From Rhabditoides inermis (Eukaryota; Nematoda; Chromadorea; Rhabditida; Rhabditidae): a DNA stretch of 64,000 nt. The translations under genes were made by a program, and so were the position numbers. The notes beneath the pieces are model-generated. The model worked only from the letters and a program-made list of their open reading frames with translations, did not search any database and had not been told where the DNA came from. The stretch spans positions 95,001-159,000 of the forward strand of contig CAWZYM010000087.1 in NCBI GenBank assembly GCA_963966185.1, given 5' to 3'. How positions within the stretch are numbered: position 1 is the first letter of the stretch; each line of letters opens with the position of its first letter. Positions 54,338-64,000 of the stretch are shown here, in pieces.

Positions 54338-55625
54338 CAGGTTGCATGGACTGACGAAGCGCATGTTTTGTCAGCTTTTCGCAACAATATCTCGTTCACG
54401 CCTACCGGATCTGGTCGATCCTCGTTCAACGTTGCGGACTATATCCAGGAAGACCCTCTTCTTTCCGACAAACGGATCATCGCGTTCGATGCGGTTCCTG
54501 TGGCCGATGCGTGGTAAGTTGAGAAGGCGGAATGAGACTCCACTTATTATTGATTGATTCAGGTCGATTAGTCTCGTTGTCGACTCGTCAAACATTGCAC
54601 TATATCTCAATTATGATAAGGGATCAAATGATGCCACATTTTCGCTTAAGGTAGTGGTGCATATATAATTTGAAAGTTACTTGCTTGAACTCAGAAAGAC
54701 GGTGTGTGGTCTACCGACGAAGCAAAAATCGAATTCGTCGGAAGATTCTCGGATCTAGTTCGAGGGCCGAGATTCGAAATCGCTATTCGAGTCATGGAGA
54801 GTTACTACAAGATCTATCTCAAGTAGCGAGGGAGCGAGGGAGCGAGGGAGCGAGGGAGCGAGGGAGGGAGGGAGTATTTAGACTACGCTATGCGGCTGTT
54901 CTTTGTACCGGGACAGAACTGTGAGATCGGATTATTTAGCGGAGACATTAAAGATCAGTTCACCATTGCAGCGGAAACCGATAAGGTAGCCTCTCTCATT
55001 GATTATCTTTCCCTCTTCTCTCTCTCTCCCTCTCTCTCCCTCTTTCTCATAGTGTTGTTCTTCCCTCCCACCAATCCTCCAAGTCCTCCAAACCAATCAA
55101 TATCATCCAAATGTTTTCCAGTTCTCATTCGGAGACAACGTCAACATGGAGGGCAGTCCATTTTTCGAAAACGGAAGTGACGATATTGTGAAGGTATACC
55201 TCGTCCGGCTATTCGAAGGGTGAGTACTGTTTTGATAGTTTTCTCATTCAATTAATAGTGAAAATGATTAGACTATTTAGATTATTCGGCTATATACCCT
55301 CGATTGGAGTGTTTTTCGAGAAGAAATTTTCGCCTTCGAAAAACAAGTGGATCACACGAGCGAGTAGCGAGGTAGGATGGAGAAAGGGAGAAAGAGAGAG
55401 AGCGAGAGAGAGAGAGAGAGAGAGGGGGGGAGAGAGATTGCAGGGAGAGAGCGATTCTGTACGGGGAAGTCGCTGGACCAATTGCGAAATGATCGACTAC
55501 GAAATGCTCCCTGTGAATGCGCCACCAGTGATAGTCAGCCCTATTGATCAGATTTCAGTGAGTATTTCTCTTTTTCTCTCTCTCTCTCCCTCTCTCTCCC
55601 CTCTCTCTTTCTCTTTCTCTTTCTT

Positions 55626-55677
<52 letters not shown>

Positions 55678-56430
55678 ATTTTCTCATATTACCAACTTTT
55701 TTGCAGCTGATGGGACCAGAACTTCGGCGGAGGGATTTCTTAGTTCCTAAGGGAACGATGCAGGTCAAAGTATTCTCCTACCGTAATTCTAAGGGAACGA
55801 TGCAGGTCAAAGTATTCTCCTACCGTAATTCTAAGGGGACGATGCAGGTCAAATTATTCTCCTACCGTAATTCTAAGGGAACGATGCAGGTCAAAGTATT
55901 CTCCTACCGTAATTCTAAGGGAACGATGCAGGTCAAAGTATTCTCCTTTCGTAATTCTAAGGGAACGACTAACGATGCAGGTCAAAGTATTCTCCTACCG
56001 TAATTCTAAGGGAACGATGCAGGTCAAAGTATTCTCCTACCGTAATTCTAAGGGAACGATGCAGGTCAAAGTATTCTTCTACCGTAATTCTAAGGAAACG
56101 ATGCAGGTCAAAGTATTCTCCTACCGTAATTCTAAGGGAACGATGCAGGTCAAAGTATTCTCCTACCGTAATTCTAAGGGAACGATGCAGGTCAAAGTAT
56201 TCTCCTACCGTAATTCTAAGGGAACGATGCAGGTCAAAGTATTCTCCTACCGTAATTCTAAGGGAACGATGCAGGTCAAAGTATTCTCCTACCGTAATTC
56301 TAAGGGAACGATGCAGGTCAAAGTATTCTCCTACCGTAACTCTAAGGGAACGATGCAGGTCAAAGTATTCTCCTACCGTAACTCTAAGGGAACGATGCAG
56401 ATCAACGTATTCTCCCTAAGTATACTGTGA
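54338..56430 (+). CDS. Galectin-like protein with a 14-residue tandem repeat (model partial)
   Basis: Exons: about 54338-54513 (AFRNNISFTPTGSGR, RIIAFDAVPVADAW), from 54563 (SISLVVDSSNIALYLNYDKG), from 54694 (DGVWSTDEAKIEF, GPRFEIAIRVMESYYKIYL), from about 54888 (MRLFFVPGQNCEIGLFSGD), from 55121 (FSFGDNVNMEGSPFFENGSD), about 55283, from 55443 and from 55706. The pattern IALYLNYD, then WSTDEAK, then FEIAIRV with a following strand is that of galectin-type carbohydrate-recognition folds, although the usual sugar-binding residues (HxNPR) are not seen. The last exon runs into about 15 repeats of KGTMQVKVFSYRNS and stops at 56430. Start exon and some joins are uncertain. Confidence 0.5.
55744..56421 (+). 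repeat. Translated 42-bp minisatellite
   Basis: About 15-16 units of AAGGGAACGATGCAGGTCAA followed by AGTATTCTCCTACCGTAATTCT in frame. Most are identical; variants include one unit with six extra bases near 55965 (still in frame) and a few single-base changes. On the opposite strand the core reads TTACGGTAGGAGAATACTTT, nearly identical to the minisatellite at 7080 and 12668. Confidence 0.95.
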
Positions 56431-56581
56431 TAACAACCAGTAAACTTTTTTTATTCAAACATTCAGAGTATTTATTTTTCAGATTTGTTCGTATGGTAGT
56501 GGAGCAACCCAACCCTTTTTCACTTTGATCTGTCCGTAGATGTAGAATCAGAAATAATCGAGATGTGAACGACTTCGATCT

Positions 56582-56682
<101 letters not shown>

Positions 56683-56919
56683 CTCCCTCTCAGGATCTTT
56701 TAATGCCAAGCAAGTCTCACTCTGCAGTCATCTCAGGTGCGGGAAAATAGAACATTTTAATCTTATGGAGTCCAAGATGATGGCTTACCGAGATGAAATC
56801 CACAAGATTAATCACCTACATATGTATAAGAAAATACTTTTGAAAAAAGTAGCTATACTTCGCTCACTTCCTCGTGTCAAGTAATCAAGTTTGCCGTTGA
56901 CGATCAGCCTGCTTCGGCC

Positions 56920-57213
56920 TTGGCTGAAGCGCAAAGAATTAAGCGCAAAGAATTAAGAATACCGGAGTTCAGGAGTACGTTAGTACGAAAAAAACCAAAG
57001 CTTTTCTACTTCACTCCCCCTCAGGACTATGGAATATGTGGACCTCGAAACAACAGCCAAATCATGGTCACTGCGACCAAGTCAGGAGTTGATAAATTGA
57101 CATTAAGTGGAGTGGTTATAGGAATTCGTTTCCTGTGGTCAGTTGAATCTCACATTATCGGACAAGCTGGTCTTTATTTGCCGCGCATTCGATTATCGAT
57201 GGAAATCAAATAG
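56920..57213 (+). CDS. Possible C-terminal exon, unrecognised
   Basis: A 97-codon frame with a basic start (RIKRKELRIPEF), FYFTPPQDYGICGPRNNSQ and a beta-rich end (GIRFLWSVESHIIG, LYLPRIRLSMEIK). A CTCAG acceptor at about 57024 would give a shorter exon beginning DYGICG. It lies between galectin-like exons and might be the end of the 54338 gene, but I recognise no domain. Confidence 0.3.
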   Translation: MAEAQRIKRKELRIPEFRSTLVRKKPKLFYFTPPQDYGICGPRNNSQIMVTATKSGVDKLTLSGVVIGIRFLWSVESHIIGQAGLYLPRIRLSMEIK

Positions 57214-57829
57214 CTATCGATAACCAACATCAATGTTGGTTCGTATGAGTATTGTCCGCAAGGCAAATACTCAAATGGGAATGAATGCAAGAGCCCGATT
57301 GGTGTACCTGCAATCATCGCAAAACGTTAAAGATTTTATTTTCTTATGAGTGATTTACTTTACTACGAGTAAATATCGTGTTAGATATAACGTATAAACA
57401 TTTGAATAGTTTGTTTTTACGAATCCCCGCAATTTTTGTTGATAAATGCTTTGCAGTTGGAATTTTGTTGACTAGGAATGTCGGAGTGTACCAACTTTGA
57501 GCGGCTGTTCCCAAAAAAAGTGTCTTTCGATTTTTGATTTTAATAGCTGAAAATGACCGTCATAATCTGCTTAATATAACGTTGCTTTAATTTGGACTGG
57601 GCGGACATCGGTTAAATTTTCAAAAAAGAAAATATCTGGAAAAATAGAAAAATTTTCGGTTTTGTGACTATAATTTTTTAATCATTAAATTATGCAGAAA
57701 TGTTCAATTATAAACTTGTTTCTAATTATGTAACGAGTAAAATGACACCTTCAGATCAAAGTTTGATTGAGTTTGGGCCATTATGCAAATTTGGGGTACC
57801 GTATACCATATATGGTACCAAAATTTTTT

Positions 57830-58632
57830 TTGGACTTAGCCACTGCGCAGGATGTGTTCAGAATGTTTGAAAACCTCAGGAAAATCAATTTCATCAAAAT
57901 CCGTGACTATGATTTTTCTAGTTTATCGAGAGTTCGCTTTTTACAGAGACCGTGTGATATTTCCATTCATTTCATTCTCTTCAGACTCACCGACTCAATT
58001 CATGGAGTAGTTTCCGTGAACGGAAAAGACTTTATTGTGAACATGCCAGTAAAGCAACTCACATCAACAAGAGTCGAGTCGCAGATTCGGATTACAGAAT
58101 GGGCATTGATGCCACCGTATCACCTGCATGTGCGTTACACAGTTACTTTACCACACTTTTTCGTAATCACAGATGCTTAGGCTACCCAAAAATGCGTTAA
58201 AGTTGGTGGAGGGGTCGTTTTTTTTGTCCGGAATAGTCTGCCCAAGGTACTCTCCTCATGACTTCAACAACCGATTTCAGAGAAATGAAGCCTGGAAACC
58301 GCAACTCATCGAAATAGCCAACTATACCAACTCGGAAGTGGTGTGCCGAGGTGAATAGGTGTTGACATAACTATTATGACGCTATTTATCTTTCACACAT
58401 TTATATATTTAACCATTCCCTTTTGTTTTATCAATCAATTTCAGGCGACTTCCTCACGTTCACCGTCTTTCTAGACAAAACAATTCGATTTGTGATATTC
58501 GAGAAGTTCGATAGAAATGTGATTGAGCATTTCGAAATGAACATAACTGCGGAATATTTGGTGAAGTGTTCACGCATTTTCTTATCGTATGCTTTTAGGC
58601 GCATCTCAGTAGTCATGGGAAGCACAGAATGA
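57830..58632 (+). CDS. Galectin-like domain exons, partial gene
   Basis: The frame at 57830-58126 encodes FLQRPCDISIHFILFRLTDS, then VVSVNGKDFIVNMP and RITEWALMPPYHLH, which has the galectin C-terminal strand pattern with a VNGK turn. A second exon lies near 58215-58352 (NRFQRNEAWKPQ). A third (58444-58632) begins after TTTCAG and reads FTVFLDKTIRFVIFEKFDRN, again a lectin-like strand pair, ending at a TGA. No convincing start exon is visible; the left flank (57400-57820) looks like AT-rich transposon-derived sequence. It may be a second gene or the continuation of the 54338 gene. Confidence 0.4.
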
Positions 58633-58938
58633 GCATCTCGCAAGATCGTGTATATCCTGGCACGATTGAGGTAGATTGCTGGAACCAGTTGCATATATAG
58701 TCAGATTCAGAACAATTTCAGTGTGGTGCAATGCGGTACAGTGGGATAGTAGCGGCTCGTTGTCGTGGTGCTATGATGGGCGGATGGGCGCGGACAGTTG
58801 CAAGGCAACGAGGTTGGTTGAACAATAGGTATTTTGGATAATTGTTCTTTAAACTGTTCTTTGGTTTATCCTCGTGACCGTGTGGCGCCGTTGAAGAGAG
58901 GATGTTCAGCATCGTCGTCAACAAGTCCGCAAGACAAC

Positions 58939-59302
58939 ATGAGCGAGAGCAAGGCAAGTGGTAGAAACACAGATTGTGAGGGAATAGGTGAGTTTATTTT
59001 TGTTTTCGTTCGTATACTTGTTTCTCGACAGCTTATGCAGTGTTGTATACATACTTTTAAATAAAGTATTTGTTTTTGAAGTGTATGGGACCATTGACTT
59101 GTCTTGGCTTGTCTAATGGCCGATTGGTTTTACAACCATGTGATATCTCATGATGTTATAACCGTTATTGTGTCTCTAGTTCTGATTTCATATAAGTCAT
59201 GCATACACGATCGGGGCGACCGGCGCCGCCACCTTCTGCGCCAAGGACAAGGAGAAAGGTGAGTGACTGATTAACAGTTGTGTTTATGTGTTTATTTATC
59301 TG

Positions 59303-59341
<39 letters not shown>

Positions 59342-60222
59342 TTCTCTTCTCCTCTTCTCCTGTGTTCCCCCTGCCTCTCTCCCCTGCCTCCCCCCCTGCC
59401 TCTCCCCCTGCCTCCCCCCTGCCTCTCTCCCTGCCTCCCCCCTGTCTCTCCCCCTGTCTCTCCCCCTGCCTCTCCCCCTGCCTCTCCCCCTGCCTCTCTT
59501 CCTGCCTCTCCCTGCCTCCTCCTCCTGCCTCTCTCCCTGCCTCCCCCTGTCTCTCCCCCTGTCTCTCCCCCTGTCTCTCCCCCTGTCTCTCCCCCTGCCT
59601 CTCTTCCTGCCTCTCCCTGCCTCCTCCTCCTGCCTCCCCCTGCCTCCCCCCATGCCTCTCCCCCTGCACCCCCCCCCCTGCCTCTCCCCCTGCCTCTCCT
59701 CCTGCCTCTCTTCCTGCCTCTCCCTGCCTCCCCCCTGCCTCTCTCTCCTTGACTCTTTCTCTTTGTTTTTTGACTCTCTCCCCTATCTCTCTATCCTCTC
59801 CCTCTAATGTGTATACTTTTGTATCATAGCCGTGTATTGCAGAGAGGAGAGGGAAAGAAGGCTGAGCAAGTGGCGGATGGAGAGGAACTGCGAGCACATG
59901 GAGAGAAAGAAGTACAAGAAGAGCAACACGACCACGTGGTATGTTGGCTGTTGTGTTTATTGGTGTTGTTACTCACTTTATTGTCCCGTCCGTTCCCTCT
60001 GTTTACTAACATAATTGTAATATTTTATAGATATTGTACTTACAGTTCCGAGTGAGGCGAGTGAGGAGTGCATCATCGGGAAGGAGGCAGGATGGAGGAG
60101 GAACGACTTTGATATTTTTGATTGTCGTCTGTTTTGATGGTTTAAATTATGATTGTCAAACTTTGATAAATGGTATTATACTGAAATGTTGGCTGGGATA
60201 TTGGGTGGCATGTGACATGTGA
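58939..60222 (+). CDS. Possible small basic protein, unrecognised
   Basis: Four candidate exons join in phase: from ATG 58939 to about 58987 (MSESKASGRNTDCEG), about 59196-59260 (HTRSGRPAPPPSAPRTRRK), about 59841-59938 (KKAEQVADGEELRAHGEKEV) and from about 60044 (FRVRRVRSASSGRR, then hydrophobic TTLIFLIVVCF). Other phases are open too, so the frame is not secure. The large second intron is the CT-rich minisatellite at 59300-59760. There is no domain I recognise. Weak model. Confidence 0.3.
59300..59765. repeat. CT-rich minisatellite
   Basis: Units of about 12 bases like TCCCCCTGCCTC, with variants (TGTCTC, TTCCTGCCTC), preceded by a CT repeat. All six frames are low-complexity, so the long open frames here are not genes. 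Confidence 0.95.
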
Positions 60223-60383
60223 CATGATTGATTGAATGTTGGCATGATTGCATTTCATTGTTGACGACTTTATTGATTGGTTAATCGATTGTTGGGGTTG
60301 GCATGATTTCGACATCGGCATGAATTCTCGGCATGATCCTGCAATAAAATTTATACAATAGCTGTTGAAGGGAATGAAAGTCG

Positions 60384-60804
60384 GTGTGGGTGACTGATAG
60401 GGTGATTTCAGACTCCCGTCTCTCGCTCCGGCACCCGAATGTCTCTGCGGCAGAGAGAGAAAATACAGCATATGGTTGCGACTGCTCTCAAGACGGCGCT
60501 GGAAGTCGCTGTCAACGCCAACTTCGCTCACTTAACCCACACTCCCAAAACCCATTTCTTGACCGACCACTTTGTCCCCTTCGTGACTGAGCATAGGTCT
60601 GTTGGAGCTGTCTCTGAGCAAGGCGTAGAGAGTTTCCACCTCGTCCACGATCACACCCTCGAAGGTACCTACAGATCGCTGGGTAAGACGGTCCGAGCTC
60701 TCAAGTTCACAACAGTTCATGTTGCGAACTCCAATGGGCATCGACTGAACCCCGAGTTTCGTGCGATCTGGTACACAGAGAAGGTTAGAGTGGACAGTGT
60801 GTGA
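60384..60804 (+). CDS. Unrecognised ORF, possibly transposon-derived
   Basis: The frame from ATG 60439 codes for 121 residues: a helical start (REKIQHMVATALKTALEV), then LTDHFVPFVTEHRSVGAVSE, VESFHLVHDHTLEG and VHVANSNGHRLNPEF, ending RVDSV. The SEQGVESFHLVHD stretch recalls the acidic SEQ-x-E-x-xH segment found in some nematode transposon proteins, but the likeness is weak. The frame may extend upstream to a TTTCAG at 60410. Confidence 0.35.
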
Positions 60805-61039
60805 AGGAATAGATTGATTTGTCATGGTTACTAATTGTTGTGAATAATTCATGTATCTTTATTGTTACTACTGTAACTTTATTACTGTACCTAGGTTGAG
60901 TTCGTTGTTATTTCTCGTTGTTTTTAATACTTGTTTGTCAGTATAATGTGACTTGTTATGAACTGAATGAAATTGTTTTGAAATGAGATGTGTTGAAACA
61001 ATAAAGCACACACAAATACCATATTGACATATCACAGGC

Positions 61040-62470
61040 ACATACACATAGCAGAGGGAGGTGAGCGCGCGCTCGGAAGGCGCAATACGTTTTGAACTCT
61101 ACTTAGTTTCTGAGATGTGGTATCGATATGAATTTTTGATATGTGATAGATAAAACCTTGAACTAATTCCGTATGTTGTGATTTTGTTCAAAATCTCTTT
61201 TCATTGTAGGTAACAGACCACTTCATTTCAAACATAGTTGGTCAGATAATACGTTCTATAAAACGTATTCCACGACATTACAACAAATAAACGTATGACA
61301 TACGCTTATATGTCGTACTTACATACATATATGAACAGTGTATGTCATATAAACTTTGTATCCTCTCTATTCCCCTGTATCGCCACACAGAATAGAGTGT
61401 GAGTGAGGTGAGCGCGCGCTGGTGCGCCATACGTTTTGAACTCTACTTAGTTTCTGATAGGAGGTATCGATCCGAATTTTTGATATGTGTTAGACAAGAC
61501 CTTTAACTAAATTCGTATGTTGTGACTTCGTCCAATTTCTCTTTTAATAGTACGTAACAGATCACTTCAATTTGCACATAACTGGTTAGACAATTCGTCA
61601 TGTGAAACGTATTTCACGACATTGAAAAACTAAACGTATGACATACACATATACGTCGGGTACTTACATACATATGTGAACAACGTATGACATAAAAACT
61701 TTGTATTCACTCTATTTCTCGGTATCACCACACAGAGTGGAGTGAGGTGAGCGCGTGCGCGGAGTGCGCCATACGTTTTGAACTCTACTTAATTTGTGAT
61801 AATAGATATCGATCTGAATTTTTCATATGTCTCAGATAAGACCGTGAACTACAACTGTATGTTGTCATTTTGTTTCATTTCTCATTTTAAAATACGGAAC
61901 AAATGACTTCATTTTATACAGAATTGCCGAGATGATGCGTTTCATAAAACGTATTTTCACGATATTTATCAACTGAACGTATACGTTGTACTGACATAGG
62001 TATATGCACAATGTATATCATATAAACTTTGTGTTCACTGTATTTCGCTGTCTCGCGAAACAGAGTACAGTGAGGTGAGCGCGCGCTCGAAAGTCGCCAT
62101 ACGTTTTTAACTCTACTTAGTTTGTGAGAAGAGGTATCAATCTGAATTTTTGATATGTGCCTGACATAACCCTATATTTCATTCGTATGTTGCAGTTTTG
62201 TTCAGTTTCGATATGTTTGACAGGTAATTCATGCCTTCTCTAAAATAGAGAAACTCACTAAAATACATTATGTAAAACGTATTTCTGGACAATTATTGTT
62301 CCAAACTAATGTATACATTCATACGAATTCTAGTGTACATGAATTTCATTGAATAACATGAGAATATTGTAAATATATCGCTCTGCGTGTAATGGTGGAT
62401 ATGTTGTTCGCGATCGGCGTACGACGTTACGTTTTGAACTCTACTTAGTTCCTGGATAAAGATTGAGAGC
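61040..62470. repeat. Degenerate tandem repeat, unit about 340 bp
   Basis: Four to five diverged units. Each begins with GAGGTGAGCGCG, a G/C-rich segment and ATACGTTTTGAACTCTACTT (at about 61086, 61428, 61766, 62098 and 62428). It then has GAATTTTTGATATGT, CGTATGTTG, an AAAACGTATT segment and ACGTATGACATA. The left units are the most alike and the last is only partial. There is no ORF. Confidence 0.85.
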
Positions 62471-63376
62471 TGAAATTTTTATGGAAGGTAGTTATGATAG
62501 TTTACTATCACCGTATGTACCAAATTTTTGATTTTCAATCTCATACTTTTTTTATTCAACAATTACTTCATAGCACTCATTTTGTGAACGTGAAGTTTTA
62601 TTTGGCTATATTAGGTTTCATTGACAATGTAATCGCATAAAAATTGAACTGAAGGTCTACGATACCTCACAGATAACTTCTTCACGGCCACGACGAATTC
62701 TCTCACGATATTTCTATAAGAACATCTATAATACTTCAAAACTATCTAGATCGAAATTCAGCTTCGTATACTGGTGTGAGCGCTCCGTTCAACGTATATG
62801 CAATACAGATGTGTTTGTGGAACATTTATGCACCTTTGTGTCTAGTTTGAATAAAATCCATAACCTCTGAAACGTTTTATCAACTGTATTATTCTGCCAG
62901 CCGCATGCCCCTCTTCTCTTCCTCTGCGTCTCTGCCCCATTCCCGCTGACCCGGTCATTTCCTCCCATGTCAAAATTATTAGATTCTCTCGCTTCTCTGT
63001 GCTCTAATTTTTTCGCCGATTTCAAGATTTTGGTCGCAGGTTCGGTCCGTGTATCTCACTACGCACTTTACTCTCTCTCTCTCTCACTCTACTCTCATCA
63101 TCATTTATTTTTCGCAGATCTTGTTTTACGCGTCCTTTTTTAATAATGAAGCCTATCCGATGTTCATAATATCAAAATAAAACTTGTAATTGTTTTTTGT
63201 TTACCGTTTCAATGCTGTCGACAGCGTAGCGTGGAGAACTCAAGCTTATGCAAACAGTCTACTTTTTCTTCTGACCGCTCGCCTCGCTCACTCTTGCTTT
63301 CGTGGCTTGACCTCTCGTTGAGTCAATATGTCCTATTCGCTCGCCACTTTCCTTTCACGCCGATACCCGTTGCAGG
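62471..63376. other. Intergenic region, no gene found
   Basis: AT-rich sequence with a short CT tract near 63070. Open frames here show no domain or splice pattern I can support. It should include the promoter of the gene starting at 63377. Confidence 0.5.
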
Positions 63377-63975
63377 ATGCGCCTGTTGTTGCTGCTGCTC
63401 TTCGCCGCACTTGTCTCTTGCAAGGTCGACCACCACAATGAGATGACCCACGAGCGCACAGTCAAGGTGTGTTATTGATTGATTAGTATTGATTGATAAG
63501 ATCATCTGCAGGCTGGCGGAGACGTGCACGCGGCGGCGCACATGGGCGAGAAGGACGGCGAGCTGGACAGGAGGAAGATGTGTGAGTGGTTTTTGTTTCT
63601 TTCTTTTTTCTATACTGATCTCCTTATTTTTTTTTACTGTTCCGTTCATGCAAAGAGTATCCTTAGAAAATGTGTGACTGGTTTGTGTCGTTTCATAATC
63701 TGTCTTCTAGTTCATGCAACTCAACCGAAAGCAAAGTGGTGAATATATATGTATGAATGTTATTTGCTTGCTTTAGTTTGTTGCTCATTCGAACATCCGG
63801 CAACGATATCATGAACTATGAAATAACAACAAGTGATATGGTTTGCAGACACGGAGCTGTTCAAGACGCGGCGCAAGGAGCAGCTCATGGCGCTGCAGTC
63901 GATCTCCTCCATCCAGGCCGACAAGCAGAGGGGCTTCGTCGAGGAGATCCTCGTCAACATCCGCAACATTCTCGA
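63377..63975 (+). CDS. Secreted protein, 5' part (runs off the window)
   Basis: Three exons: 63377-63466, about 63512-63581 and from about 63849 to 63975, with a GTGAGC donor at the right edge. The protein starts MRLLLLLLFAALVSC, a clear signal peptide, then a His-rich stretch (KVDHHNEMTHERTVK), AGGDVHAAAHMGEKDGELD and a charged helix (LFKTRRKEQLMALQS, RGFVEEILVNIRNILE). The ATG sits one base behind a GTTGCAG acceptor, so it is probably trans-spliced. I do not recognise the family. Confidence 0.7.
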
Positions 63976-64000
63976 GGTGAGCACTTCAATGACAATCTCA

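Noticed and set aside
59292..59897. Long open frames in several phases, up to 201 codons
   Set aside because: They translate a 12-bp CT-rich minisatellite; all frames are low-complexity and open because of the repeat.

Overview
The window is nematode nuclear DNA. Genes have many short exons and GT-AG introns ending in TTNCAG. Several start codons sit directly behind a 3' splice site with no upstream exon, as expected for spliced-leader trans-splicing. The families also fit: FTH-like F-box genes, a nose-resistant-to-fluoxetine type acyltransferase, serpentine receptors and an RG-rich Argonaute. A HOP2 homologue argues against Caenorhabditis, whose well-studied members are reported to lack HOP2, MND1 and DMC1. 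I cannot name the species.

Layout. 1-7010: nested CR1/Sam-like LINEs on the minus strand; a full-length copy with both ORFs intact sits inside the reverse transcriptase of an older, broken copy. 7012-18060: an almost identical 5.6-kb tandem duplication; each unit has a 42-bp minisatellite, the 3' exons of an unidentified gene, and an 11-exon F-box gene with a 20-bp palindromic minisatellite in one intron. 18082-20438: a third, older F-box paralogue. 20770-21212: a small minus-strand membrane protein. 22533-24268 and 36007-37730: two paralogous seven-pass receptors flanking a large acyltransferase gene (26436-35451) whose introns are loaded with MITEs, a possible LTR-type element and a 5'-truncated LINE. 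38356-51235 (minus): a HOP2 homologue directly downstream of a 30-exon slicer-type Argonaute, with operon-like spacing. 51670-53826: U1-70K, divergent from the Argonaute. 54338-58632: galectin-like exons, one carrying a tandem 14-residue repeat. 58939-60804: small uncertain genes. 61040-62470: degenerate tandem repeat of about 340 bp. 63377 to the right edge: a secreted protein that runs out of the window.

The most interesting points are the apparent Argonaute-HOP2 operon, a cluster of four 5' splice-site-like sequences inside the longest intron of U1-70K, a dispersed hairpin family whose arms differ between copies but stay complementary, and a 42-bp minisatellite family that is non-coding at two places and translated in a lectin-like gene. 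All gene models were spliced by eye; exon phases were checked arithmetically for the Argonaute, HOP2, the first F-box gene, the orphan 3' exons and the small minus-strand gene, and for the first five exons of U1-70K.
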